Under the pieces are notes generated by a model. That model worked only from the letters and a program-made list of their open reading frames with translations, was not told where the DNA came from and searched no databases. A DNA stretch of 64,000 bases from Nocardioides currus (GTDB taxonomy: Bacteria > Actinomycetota > Actinomycetes > Propionibacteriales > Nocardioidaceae): NCBI RefSeq assembly GCF_003057875.1, contig NZ_PYXZ01000004.1:1-64000 (forward strand). The letters run 5' to 3'. This document shows, one piece after another, positions 8,523 through 15,956 of the stretch; the stretch's first letter is position 1, and the number at the start of each line of letters is the position of its first letter. Position numbers and translations under genes: made by a program.

Positions 8523-9257
8523 TCAGCAGTAGCCCTCGACGTTGGACTTCGCCGTCGACGTCTGGGCCTTGATCGCCCGGAGCTTCTTCTTGGCGCGTTT
8601 GATCCTGGCCTTGCTGTGGCCGGCCTTGGCCTTCTTCAGCGCGGACTTGGCCTTCTTGAGGACCACGTAGTGGCGCGCGAGGGCGGTCTTCGCCGCATAG
8701 CACTCCGGCGAGTAGTCGAGCGCGAAGCTCGCCGTCGCGGTCGTGGTGTAGATGTTCTCGAAACCGTTGCACGGCTCCTGCGGGTGACAGATCGACCCAC
8801 CGAACTTGTAGTTGTAGACGCGATAGGTGGCCACCACCGCGTAGGAACCGGGAGTCACGATGCTGTTGCCGAAGTCGTCCGGGCACACCGTCAGGGTCTC
8901 GGAGTCCTCGCTGGCCGGATAGCTCTCCGAGGTGCTCCAGTCGGCGTAGTAGTTGTTCGGCCCGGTGACCGTGACGTCGGCCGCCCAGTTGAGCTCCGTC
9001 CGCACAGGGTCCTTGTCCTCCGCGTACCAACCGGCGGCCTCGAGCGCAGCGCCGACGCCGGTCAGGTCCATCGTGACCTTGACGGCCGCTGCGTCCGAGC
9101 AGTCGGCGGCGCGGATCGACGTCGGCACCGTGGCCGCGACCGCGGCGAACTGGCCGGACACGACGGGTGGGGCGGCACTGGCGGGCGCCATCGGGGCGAG
9201 GACGGCGAGGGCCGCCACGATCGCGGTGGTGCTGGTCAGTCTGGCGCGCAGTCGCAC
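8523..9257 (-). CDS. Secreted protein of unknown function with lysine-rich C-terminus
   Basis: This 244-residue protein begins with a clear signal peptide ([20 protein letters not shown], then an alanine-rich cleavage region ending in ASA-A). The mature part has four or more cysteines ([22 protein letters not shown]) and a predicted beta-rich core. It ends in a strongly basic helix with repeated KKAKS/KKAKAG units and a final Cys. I do not recognise the family. The basic tail could bind cell-wall polymers or nucleic acid. The start is GTG with GGGGGA about seven bases upstream. Confidence 0.7.
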   Translation of the reverse strand: MRLRARLTSTTAIVAALAVLAPMAPASAAPPVVSGQFAAVAATVPTSIRAADCSDAAAVKVTMDLTGVGAALEAAGWYAEDKDPVRTELNWAADVTVTGPNNYYADWSTSESYPASEDSETLTVCPDDFGNSIVTPGSYAVVATYRVYNYKFGGSICHPQEPCNGFENIYTTTATASFALDYSPECYAAKTALARHYVVLKKAKSALKKAKAGHSKARIKRAKKKLRAIKAQTSTAKSNVEGYC

Positions 9258-9333
9258 GGGTGGTCCCCCATCTCACGTCGGGCCTCCCGGTGAGGCCGCG
9301 GTGAGCAGAAGTCTGAAGTCGCCGCCACCCCGT

Positions 9334-10272
9334 TCAGACCGGATCGGGGGTTCCCGAACGAGCCCGAACAGCGGGTGGCGCCTCCTGGGGTCCGCCCATC
9401 CAGTCGTCCGGCGCCCAGGCGCGCAGGCGCCGGGGCAACCCCTCGATCACGGTGAGGGCCACGAAGCCGGCGATCAGCTTGTCGCTGATCGAGGTGAGCA
9501 CGTTGGACACGGTCACCGACGCCCACAGCGAGTGGCTCAGGGCCAGCACGGCCTCGGTGACCTGGTCGGTCCCGTGGCCGTTGAAGCCGCCGTCGAGGAG
9601 GACCAGGATCGGCACGGCGACCACCGAGCAGGTCAACGCGACCAGCACGTTGAGCACGAAGAAGCGCGGGATGCTCCGGGTCAGGGACCAGCGGCGGGCG
9701 CCGTACCCCCACGCCAGGGCACCGGCGACGTTGACGAGCGCGAACGGGATCGACTCGGGTCCGCTCGGTGCGGCTCCGACGACGTTCGTCGACAACCCGA
9801 CCAGGGCGCCCCACCACGGACCCAGGACGATCGCGGTGACGGCCGTGCCGACCATGTCGAGGTAGACCGGCAGCGCGAGGGCGTCCACCAGCACGCGTCC
9901 GGCGAGGTTCAGCACGACGCAGCCGACCAGGACCCCCGCCACGAACCGCCACGAGATCCCCGCCTCGACGGGCACCCCCTCGGACTGGACCTCCGGCGCC
10001 ACGACCCGGCCACCGGGCGTCGAGAGGTCGAGGGCCCGCTCCTCCGAGCCGCCGAGCGCTCGCACGATGTCGGCGACCAGCTCGAGATCGAGCCGGATGC
10101 GGCCGAGACGGAAGGCGTCGTACACCGTGGTGCGACCGACCCTGGCCTGCTCGGGTGTCAGGCCACGCTCGCGTCGCACGCGGCTCACGCCGATCGCGAT
10201 GTCGCCGAAGGACGGCGAGCCCGCGCCGTGGCGCATCGCGCGCAGCTCCTCCACGAGCTCGTCCGGCTCCAT
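9334..10272 (-). CDS. HTH domain fused to an ECF S-component-like membrane domain
   Basis: Residues 1-85 look like a helix-turn-helix of the Xre-like type used in actinobacterial multidomain regulators (ERGLTPEQARVGRTTVYDAF, then LVADIVRALGG). From about residue 110 there are six hydrophobic segments with the look of an energy-coupling-factor S component or a similar small transporter (PVYLDMVGTAVTAIVLGPWW, then TNVVGAAPSGPESIPF). Fusion of a DNA-binding or HTH-like domain to an S-component fold is unusual. It could be a membrane-bound sensor regulator that responds to a vitamin-like ligand. No ECF ATPase or T component is adjacent. Confidence 0.65.
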   Translation of the reverse strand: MEPDELVEELRAMRHGAGSPSFGDIAIGVSRVRRERGLTPEQARVGRTTVYDAFRLGRIRLDLELVADIVRALGGSEERALDLSTPGGRVVAPEVQSEGVPVEAGISWRFVAGVLVGCVVLNLAGRVLVDALALPVYLDMVGTAVTAIVLGPWWGALVGLSTNVVGAAPSGPESIPFALVNVAGALAWGYGARRWSLTRSIPRFFVLNVLVALTCSVVAVPILVLLDGGFNGHGTDQVTEAVLALSHSLWASVTVSNVLTSISDKLIAGFVALTVIEGLPRRLRAWAPDDWMGGPQEAPPAVRARSGTPDPV

Positions 10273-10302
10273 CCACCCTCCCCCGTCGATTCGGGGACGA
10301 GC

Positions 10303-10689
10303 CTAGGCGCTGGTGGGCTCCCCCGGACGCGAACGGAACCCGGAACACATGACTCGCAGGTGACTGATCCGGCCGTCGGTGGTGCGGAAGTAGGCCTGCT
10401 GCTCGGCCACCTGCGCACCGGCGTCGTTGCGCAGGTCGAGCCGGTAGGACACGCGGCTGGTGTCGGCCACGTCGTCGCCGACCGTGACGTCGACGAGGTC
10501 CTCGATCGTGTCGCTCGGCTCGAACCAGTGCCCGAAGAAGACGTCGACCACGCCGTCCGGGTCGCTCGCCTCCCACACGCGACCGGGCGTGAGCCCCTTG
10601 AAGTCGACGTCGTCGGCCAGCAGGGCCGACAGCGCGGTCGCGTCCTTCGCGGCCACCGCGCGCGCGAGGTCCTCGCCGATGCTGTCCAT
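10303..10689 (-). CDS. SnoaL/NTF2-like nuclear transport factor 2 family protein
   Basis: This 128-residue protein has the cone-shaped NTF2 fold pattern: an N-terminal helix pair (LARAVAAKDATALSALLADD), a FKGLTPG segment, DGVVDVFFGHWF, and C-terminal strands with DGRISHLRVMCSGFR. Such proteins are ketosteroid isomerase-like enzymes, polyketide cyclases or ligand-binding proteins. There are no catalytic residues I could assign. It lies between two unrelated minus-strand genes. Confidence 0.72.
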   Translation of the reverse strand: MDSIGEDLARAVAAKDATALSALLADDVDFKGLTPGRVWEASDPDGVVDVFFGHWFEPSDTIEDLVDVTVGDDVADTSRVSYRLDLRNDAGAQVAEQQAYFRTTDGRISHLRVMCSGFRSRPGEPTSA

Positions 10690-10713
10690 GGAGGCGACCC
10701 TAGGCGTGGTCGC

Positions 10714-11508
10714 TCACCCGCGGAAGAGCTCCAGCTCGTCGCCCCAGCCGCGAATGGTGTCGGTCGTCAGGGTGTGCCCGCGAGCCGCGTCGTGCTCGTC
10801 ACAGGCGGACGCGACGAGGGTGAAGGTCTCGCGGAGCGCGGCCGGGTCGCCGTCGGCGGTCCGGGTGAGCAGCGGCAGCAGGACGTCGGCCGGCCACCCC
10901 TCGACCGGGTGCTCGCGCAGCTCCCAGGGGAGGTACTTGTGGTAGGGCCGGACCCGCCCCGCGATGCTGAAGATCGTGTCGAGCAGCCACGGCAGGGACT
11001 CCACGGCGTCGAGGCGGCTCTCCAGCGCACGCCCGTCGCGGTCCGACTTCCGCGAGCGGTAGGCGTAGTTGAGCCAGCCGTCGAGGCGGTCGTGCTCGAT
11101 CAGGATGGAGTCGGCCTCCTCGGGGGTCACGCTCGCCTGGCAGCGCACGGCCTCGGTGACGGCACCGCCCGACCGGTCCAGCAGCACCGGCGCCCACGCG
11201 TAGGACCAGCGGTACCACCAGCCGTCGCTGCCGAACGTCGGGAGCTCCTCGAGCTCGTCGAGGGAGGTGGTGGCCTCGTCGAGCGCCGACGACTTCGCGG
11301 TGGCGACGCGCTCGGGCACGCTCGCCAGGATCACGTCGACATCGACGTCGGAGCGCTCGGTCGCCAGGCCGCGGCCGGCCGAGCCGCTCAGGACGAGGCC
11401 GAGGAAGGCGTCGCCGTGCGTGCGCTCGGCCCGGTCGGCCACGTCGATCAGCAGGTCGCGACGCTCGGCCGACAGGTGCGAGGGGAAGGTCAGGTCCACG
11501 AGCCGCAT
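10714..11508 (-). CDS. Nucleotidyltransferase-domain protein
   Basis: The 264-residue protein carries the nucleotidyltransferase fold signature GSAGRGLATERSDVDVDVI near residue 43, in which GS and the spaced aspartates bind the nucleotide and metal. A helical C-terminal half follows, as in aminoglycoside or small-substrate nucleotidyltransferases. The substrate is unknown. It is divergent from the gene at 11537 with only 28 bases between the starts. Confidence 0.8.
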   Translation of the reverse strand: MRLVDLTFPSHLSAERRDLLIDVADRAERTHGDAFLGLVLSGSAGRGLATERSDVDVDVILASVPERVATAKSSALDEATTSLDELEELPTFGSDGWWYRWSYAWAPVLLDRSGGAVTEAVRCQASVTPEEADSILIEHDRLDGWLNYAYRSRKSDRDGRALESRLDAVESLPWLLDTIFSIAGRVRPYHKYLPWELREHPVEGWPADVLLPLLTRTADGDPAALRETFTLVASACDEHDAARGHTLTTDTIRGWGDELELFRG

Positions 11509-11524
11509 CGTGGCATGCGGTGTC

Positions 11525-11530
11525 TACTCT
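11525..11530 (+). promoter_or_regulatory. Candidate -10 box for a leaderless transcript
   Basis: TACTCT lies six bases before the GTG start at 11537. A transcript from it would begin at or next to the start codon, which fits leaderless translation common in actinobacteria. No convincing -35 box was seen. Confidence 0.35.
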
Positions 11531-11536
11531 TTTCCG

Positions 11537-12412
11537 GTGACGACCGAGGTGCTGGAGCGAGCGACGTGGCGGGCCCGTGCGGCCGCGCACGCGGCCCGCG
11601 TCGACGTCTTCCTCGAACCGCACCTCGCCCGGTGCGGGGCGTCGGTCAAGCACCCGGTGCACGACTTCCTCTTCACCTACTACTCCCACCGGCCCGCCCA
11701 GCTGCGCCGCTGGCATCCGGGGTACGGCGCTGTGCTGGCTGACGCCCCTGAGTACGACGGCCTCAAGGGCTATCGCGACGGCGGGGTCACCGACGAGTTC
11801 GTCGCCGCGCAGGCGCGGTTCGTGCGCGGCCTGCTCAACCTGCTCCGGGCGACCGAGGCGAGGCCGGCGCACACCGGCTGCTTCGGGCTGCACGAGTGGG
11901 CGATGGTCTACCGGCAGTCCCCCGACGAGCTGCGGCACAACGCGTGGCCGCTGCGGCTGGGCGCCACCGGCACCGACGAGGTCGTCGAGCAGCACCAGGT
12001 GAAGTGCACCCACTTCGACGCGTTCCGGTTCTTCACCCCGCCGGCCCGCGGGCTCAACGTCCTCCAGCCCGCCCGGGACGACCGGCCGGCGTTCGAGCAG
12101 CCCGGCTGCCTGCACGCGGGGATGGACCTCTACAAGCACGCGTTCCGGCTCTCGCCGATGATCGGCAGCGACCTGGTGGCCGACTGCTTCGAGCTGGCGC
12201 GCGACATCCGCGAGATGGACATGCGCGCAGCGCCGTACGACCTGGTCGGGCTCGGCTTCGAGCCGATCCGCATCGAGACGCCCGAGGGGAAGGCGACGTA
12301 CGTCCGTGAGCAACGCCGGTTCGCGGAGCGCGGCGCGCCCCTGCGACGTCGGCTGATCGAGGAGTGCGAGCGACTGCTGGAGGTGGGATGCCGGACTTCG
12401 CCCTCGAGCTGA
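11537..12412 (+). CDS. Conserved actinobacterial protein, often labelled 3-methyladenine DNA glycosylase
   Basis: This 291-residue protein belongs to a conserved actinobacterial family that starts with a helix such as WRARAAAHAARVD and the motif HPVHDFLFTYYSHRPAQLRRW. It continues with HTGCFGLHEWAMVY and CTHFDAFRFFTPPA. Databases often call it 3-methyladenine DNA glycosylase, but I see no known glycosylase fold motif, so I leave the function open. The many conserved His, Tyr and Trp suggest an enzyme. The GTG at 11537 was chosen because the family similarity begins there. It overlaps the next gene by 25 bases, so the two are probably coupled. Confidence 0.7.
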   Translation: MTTEVLERATWRARAAAHAARVDVFLEPHLARCGASVKHPVHDFLFTYYSHRPAQLRRWHPGYGAVLADAPEYDGLKGYRDGGVTDEFVAAQARFVRGLLNLLRATEARPAHTGCFGLHEWAMVYRQSPDELRHNAWPLRLGATGTDEVVEQHQVKCTHFDAFRFFTPPARGLNVLQPARDDRPAFEQPGCLHAGMDLYKHAFRLSPMIGSDLVADCFELARDIREMDMRAAPYDLVGLGFEPIRIETPEGKATYVREQRRFAERGAPLRRRLIEECERLLEVGCRTSPSS

Positions 12413-12894
12413 GCCTCGACCCCGCGAGCGACGCCGCCGTCGTCGCCCAGTGGGAGGCGTTGCGCACGGCCGGGCTGCCGTCGCAGGCCGACCACAAGTC
12501 GATGACCAACGCCCCGCACGTGACGCTGGTCGCCGCGCAGGACCTCGACCCCGAGATGGCCGGGGTGGCCTCGGCCGCCATCTCGCTGCCGAGCACGCTG
12601 GTCGTGCGCGGGATGGTGCTGTTCGGCGAGGGAGCGCGGGTCACGGTCGCCCACCTCGTCGAGCCCGACCCGGTCCTCGCCGCCGCCGCTGCCCAGGTCC
12701 GCGCGCAGGTGCCCGAGCTGCGCCACCCGGTGTGGACGCCCCACGTCACGCTCGCGCGCCGCGTCCCCCGCAGCCGGCTGGCCGAGGTGCTCGCGGTCCT
12801 CGCTGACACGGACGAGCCGCGCACCCTCGTCGCCGACCGGCTGCGCTGGTGGGACCCGGTCGCGGGCGAGATCGAGGACCTGGCGACGGCGTGA
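12388..12894 (+). CDS. 2'-5' RNA ligase family (2H phosphoesterase) protein
   Basis: This 168-residue protein has the two H-x-T motifs that define 2H phosphoesterases: PHVTLV near residue 51 and PHVTLA near 125. The paired histidines cleave or seal 2',5' or cyclic phosphodiester bonds. The biological substrate in actinobacteria is unknown. The ATG at 12388 has GGAGG four bases upstream, inside the end of the preceding gene. The gene ends nine bases before a perfect 18-base-pair hairpin. Confidence 0.85.
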   Translation: MPDFALELSLDPASDAAVVAQWEALRTAGLPSQADHKSMTNAPHVTLVAAQDLDPEMAGVASAAISLPSTLVVRGMVLFGEGARVTVAHLVEPDPVLAAAAAQVRAQVPELRHPVWTPHVTLARRVPRSRLAEVLAVLADTDEPRTLVADRLRWWDPVAGEIEDLATA

Positions 12895-12902
12895 CCCGCG
12901 AT

Positions 12903-12943
12903 CGTGTGGGATCGGTGTCACCAGATGACACCGATCCCACACG
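12903..12943. terminator. Perfect 18-bp inverted repeat between convergent genes (bidirectional terminator)
   Basis: The arms at 12903-12920 and 12926-12943 are perfect complements with a five-base loop CCAGA. The gap between the convergent genes at 12894 and 12950 contains almost nothing else. There is no T-run, so it would act as a GC-rich I-shaped terminator on both strands. Its centre, GTCA-CCAGA-TGAC, resembles that of the hairpin at 45416-45460. Confidence 0.65.
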
Positions 12944-12949
12944 GATCAG

Positions 12950-13591
12950 TCAGAACGTGTAGTCGAAGGCCTCGATGGCATCGGCGAACACGTCGGCCAC
13001 GCGGGCGCGAGAGGCGTCGGTGTAGAGCTCGCGGTAGTGCCCGGCGGGGCGGGCGTTGCCCTTGGCGCGTGGCAGGTCGGGCGAGCCGGGCAGCGAGAGC
13101 TGCTCCCAGACCTCGTCGAGCTCGTCGGCGAGGCGCTCGTAGCGCAGCACCCGGTCGACGGCGAGCTTGCCGCGGATGCGGTACATCCGGCGGTTGTTGG
13201 CCAGCTGCTCGATCCACTCCTCCCCGACGTACCGCTCGAAGTCGGGCAGCTCCGGGAGGTCCTTGTACTTCCAGTAGTAGAGCGACACGACAGCGTCCCA
13301 CGGGTTGCGCTCGATCGCGAAGGTGAAGTAGTCGCGCCAGACCTGGGCGCCCACCGCGTCGCGCGCGAGCCGCGCACTCATGTGGTTGAAGGCCTGACGG
13401 GGCAGAGGCGGCGCCTCGAAGTTCTGCGGCCCGCGACCGCCGGCCCGTGCGCGCAGCTCCTCGTCCTCGGGGCTGATCCGGGTGATCACGTCGTCGGGAC
13501 CGCACACCTTCGACAGCGCGATCTCCACGCTGGTGCCCGCCGTCTTGCGAGTCTTGAGGAAGATGAAGCGGTGGGCATGGGACGCGATCAC
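12950..13591 (-). CDS. Sulfotransferase-family protein
   Basis: At 213 residues it has the PAPS-binding loop of sulfotransferases at the extreme N-terminus (HRFIFLKTRKTAGTSVE), and a second phosphate-binding region, FAIERNPWDAVVSLYYW. Sulfotransferases move a sulfate from PAPS to a hydroxyl or amino group of a small molecule or sugar. The acceptor cannot be inferred. I chose the GTG at 13591 because it gives the usual short lead (VIASHAHRF) before the PAPS loop, with GGTAGGG nine bases upstream. A longer frame from 13621 is possible. Confidence 0.82.
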   Translation of the reverse strand: MIASHAHRFIFLKTRKTAGTSVEIALSKVCGPDDVITRISPEDEELRARAGGRGPQNFEAPPLPRQAFNHMSARLARDAVGAQVWRDYFTFAIERNPWDAVVSLYYWKYKDLPELPDFERYVGEEWIEQLANNRRMYRIRGKLAVDRVLRYERLADELDEVWEQLSLPGSPDLPRAKGNARPAGHYRELYTDASRARVADVFADAIEAFDYTF

Positions 13592-13643
13592 GCGCCTGAC
13601 CCTACCGGCGAGCCCCGCCACCCGAGCGCGTTAGCGTGGCGGC

Positions 13644-14261
13644 ATGGACGGGACGACGCCGGACGCCCCACTGGAGGCCGAGGGTCGTCACTTCACCGAC
13701 GAGGACTGGTACGGCGACGACCTCGGCGCCGCACGCTTCGTCGACTGCACCTTCACCCGCGTCGACCTCGGTGAGGCGACGACCACCGGGGCGACCTTCG
13801 AGCGCTGCACGTTCCACAACTGCTCGTTCGGCTCGAGCGTGCACACCTCGACCGCGTTCGTCGCGTGCGACGTGCGCCGCTCGAAGTTCTTCGACGCCAC
13901 CTTCGACGGGTGCAAGCTGCTCGGCACCGTCTTCGCCGAGTGCACGATGCGGCCGCTGACCGTCCGGGGAGGGCAGTGGCAGTCGGTGACGATCCGCGGC
14001 ACCAACCTGGCCAAGGTCGACTTCAGCGGGGTCGACCTGCGCGAGGCGGACCTGTCGATGAGCGACCTGTCGTTCGCCACCTTCACCACGGCGCAGCTCG
14101 ACCGGGCGACGCTGCGCGAGACGAAGCTCGAGGGCGCCGACCTGCGCGGCGCCTCGCTGGACGGGGTCGACCTGACGGTGGCCGCGCTGCGGCGTACGAG
14201 GCTCGACCTGGCCGGCGCCGTGCTGCTGGCCGAGCTGCACGGCGCCGACGTCACACCCTGA
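13644..14261 (+). CDS. Pentapeptide repeat protein
   Basis: This 205-residue protein is built of A(D/N)LXX-type five-residue repeats, from about residue 30 to the end (ARFVDCTFTRVDLGEATTTG, later READLSMSDLSFATF and EGADLRGASL). These form a right-handed square beta helix. Some relatives (Qnr, MfpA, McbG) mimic DNA and protect gyrase, while most have no known role. The C-terminal half is the more regular. The start is ATG 22 bases after the plus end of the divergent sulfotransferase frame. Confidence 0.88.
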   Translation: MDGTTPDAPLEAEGRHFTDEDWYGDDLGAARFVDCTFTRVDLGEATTTGATFERCTFHNCSFGSSVHTSTAFVACDVRRSKFFDATFDGCKLLGTVFAECTMRPLTVRGGQWQSVTIRGTNLAKVDFSGVDLREADLSMSDLSFATFTTAQLDRATLRETKLEGADLRGASLDGVDLTVAALRRTRLDLAGAVLLAELHGADVTP

Positions 14262-14276
14262 CGGGCGGCCGGCGGC

Positions 14277-14660
14277 TCAGGCCGGCTGGTTGAGGAACCA
14301 GCGGTGGCCGAACGGGTCGCGGAACACGGCGACGCGGCCCGCCGGTGACGAGTCCTCGGGGCCGCGGTCGAGTGCCGTGCCGGCGTCGACCACGCGGCCG
14401 GCGAGCCCGTCCACGTCGTCGACCTCCAGGTGCAGGCTCACGGCCGCTCCCCGCGCGGGGTCGGGCGCCGCGACACCCGCCTCGGCGAACTCGTCGGACA
14501 TCATCCACCGAGCCCCGGACACGGCCAGCTCGACGTGCCCGATCCGGCCGTCGTCCATCTCGATCGGCTCGACGACGATCGCGGCGCCGAGCACGCGGAC
14601 GTACCACTCGGTCGCCGCACGGGCGTCGGCCACGCAGAGGTAGGGGGTGAGGTCGCTCAT
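14277..14660 (-). CDS. VOC-superfamily (glyoxalase/bleomycin-resistance-like) protein
   Basis: A 127-residue single-domain VOC protein with the paired beta-alpha-beta-beta-beta modules: TPYLCVADARAATEWYVRVLG at the start, HVELAVSGARWMMSDEF in the middle, and VFRDPFGHRWFLNQP at the end. This pattern is like the PhnB/28-type VOC proteins. Members are metal-dependent isomerases, dioxygenases or drug-binding proteins. No specific role is evident. I chose the ATG at 14660 (MSDLTPYL), which has AGG a few bases upstream. Confidence 0.82.
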   Translation of the reverse strand: MSDLTPYLCVADARAATEWYVRVLGAAIVVEPIEMDDGRIGHVELAVSGARWMMSDEFAEAGVAAPDPARGAAVSLHLEVDDVDGLAGRVVDAGTALDRGPEDSSPAGRVAVFRDPFGHRWFLNQPA

Positions 14661-14676
14661 GGCCTGATGCAACACC

Positions 14677-14710
14677 GGTCCGGGCGGGGGTGTCGACCCC
14701 CGCCCGGACC
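14677..14710 (-). terminator. Perfect 15-bp hairpin downstream of the FMN reductase gene
   Basis: GGTCCGGGCGGGGGT at 14677-14691 pairs perfectly with 14696-14710 around a four-base loop. It lies 14 bases beyond the stop of the minus-strand FMN reductase gene and upstream of the next minus-strand gene. That placement suits an intrinsic GC-rich terminator. Confidence 0.65.
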
Positions 14711-14724
14711 TGTCCGCGCCTGGG

Positions 14725-15276
14725 TCAGGCGGCGGCGGGCGTGTGGGAGACCAGGTCGTTCAGCGCGCCGACGAGGCGCTCGATGGCGGCGTCGTCCTGC
14801 AGCAGGTCGCCCTCGAGGGCCGGCTCGCTGGCGACGATGCCCTCGACGACGAGGGCGCCCGCGATGGTCGCCGAGTGGCGAGCGTGCTCGTGCGACCACT
14901 TGCCGCCGTACGGCGTGGGGGTGGCACCGACGGCCGCGAACGGCTTGCCGACGATGGCACCGGCGCCGTACGGGCGCGACAGCCAGTCGATGGCGTTGTT
15001 GAGGACGGCGGGCATGGTGCCGTTGTACTCGGGGGTGACGACGAGCAGGCGGTCGGCCGCGGCGACGGACTCGCGCAGCGCCACGGCGCTGGCGGGCACG
15101 CTCTCGCCGTCGAGCTCCTCGTTGTAGAACGGGATCTGGTCGAGGCCGTCGACGATGTCGACGACGACGCCCTCGGGAGCGGCGGTGACGAGGTGCTCGG
15201 CGATGCGGCGGTTCAGCGAGTCGGCCCGGAGGGATCCGACGAGGACGGCGACACGGGTCTGCGTTGAGGTAGTCAT
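14725..15276 (-). CDS. NADPH-dependent FMN reductase family protein
   Basis: This 183-residue flavodoxin-fold reductase has the FMN phosphate-binding loop VGSLRADSLNRRIA near residue 13 and the family motif TPEYNGTMPAVLNNAIDWLSRP around residues 80-101. Such enzymes reduce FMN, quinones or azo dyes with NAD(P)H. The gene is divergent from a TetR regulator. The 71-base region between them holds a perfect 14-base palindrome, so it is probably the target of that regulator. Confidence 0.9.
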   Translation of the reverse strand: MTTSTQTRVAVLVGSLRADSLNRRIAEHLVTAAPEGVVVDIVDGLDQIPFYNEELDGESVPASAVALRESVAAADRLLVVTPEYNGTMPAVLNNAIDWLSRPYGAGAIVGKPFAAVGATPTPYGGKWSHEHARHSATIAGALVVEGIVASEPALEGDLLQDDAAIERLVGALNDLVSHTPAAA

Positions 15277-15287
15277 GACGGTGCAAA

Positions 15288-15301
15288 CGGACCGCGGTCC
15301 G
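15288..15301. promoter_or_regulatory. Palindromic operator between FMN reductase and TetR genes
   Basis: CGGACCGCGGTCCG is a perfect 14-base palindrome, and the bases around it (AAA on one side, CTT on the other) extend the symmetry slightly. It lies 12 bases upstream of the reductase start and 47 bases upstream of the TetR gene. Palindromes of this type are typical TetR operators. Confidence 0.6.
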
Positions 15302-15347
15302 CTTCTATTCCGGTTCGTCGAGAAAGTTTCCCGCCTAGTCTGGGCCC

Positions 15348-15938
15348 GTGCCCCTCGACCTCCCGCTCGCCGACGAGCAGCCGGTCGAGCGCTCCGATGC
15401 GGCCCGCAACCGCGAGGCCCTGCTGGTGGCGGCGCAGCGACTGGTCGACCAGTGCGGCGTCGACAGCGTGACGATGGACGCGGTCGCCCAGGAGGCGGGC
15501 GTCGGCAAGGGCACCGTGTTCCGCCGGTTCGAGAGCCGGGAGGGGCTGATGGCCGCCGTCCTCGACCGGTCGGAGACCGCGTGGCAGGGCGCCGTCATCG
15601 GCGGTCCTCCCCCGCTCGGCCCCGGCGCGGAACCGATGGAGCGCCTCCTCGCCTTCGGCCACACCCGCCTGCGGCTCAACCTCACCCACGGCGCGCTGAT
15701 CCGCGCTGCCGACCGCTCGGGGGCGCGCTCGTTCGCAGCCGTCTCGTTCGCCGCCATGCACGTGCGCTACCTGCTCACCCAGCTCGGTGTGACCGGTGAC
15801 ATCCCGCTGCTCGCGACCGCCCTGATGGCCCCGCTCGAGGTGGTGATCCTGGAGCAGCAGGCCGGGCGGGAGCACATCCCGGTCGAACGGATCGAGGCGG
15901 CCTGGGACGACCTCGTACGCCGCGTGGTGAACGGCTGA
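15348..15938 (+). CDS. TetR-family transcriptional regulator
   Basis: A 196-residue regulator with the N-terminal TetR HTH (ALLVAAQRLVDQCGVDSVTM, then the recognition helix in AGVGKGTVFRRFESREGLMA). It also has a helical ligand-binding C-terminal domain. It is divergent from the FMN reductase gene, and the CGGACCGCGGTCCG palindrome lies between them, so it probably represses the reductase and itself. The ligand could be a quinone or other redox-active compound, which is inference. It starts at GTG. Confidence 0.9.
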   Translation: MPLDLPLADEQPVERSDAARNREALLVAAQRLVDQCGVDSVTMDAVAQEAGVGKGTVFRRFESREGLMAAVLDRSETAWQGAVIGGPPPLGPGAEPMERLLAFGHTRLRLNLTHGALIRAADRSGARSFAAVSFAAMHVRYLLTQLGVTGDIPLLATALMAPLEVVILEQQAGREHIPVERIEAAWDDLVRRVVNG

Positions 15939-15956
15939 CCGAGCCGTCGCCCGGAC

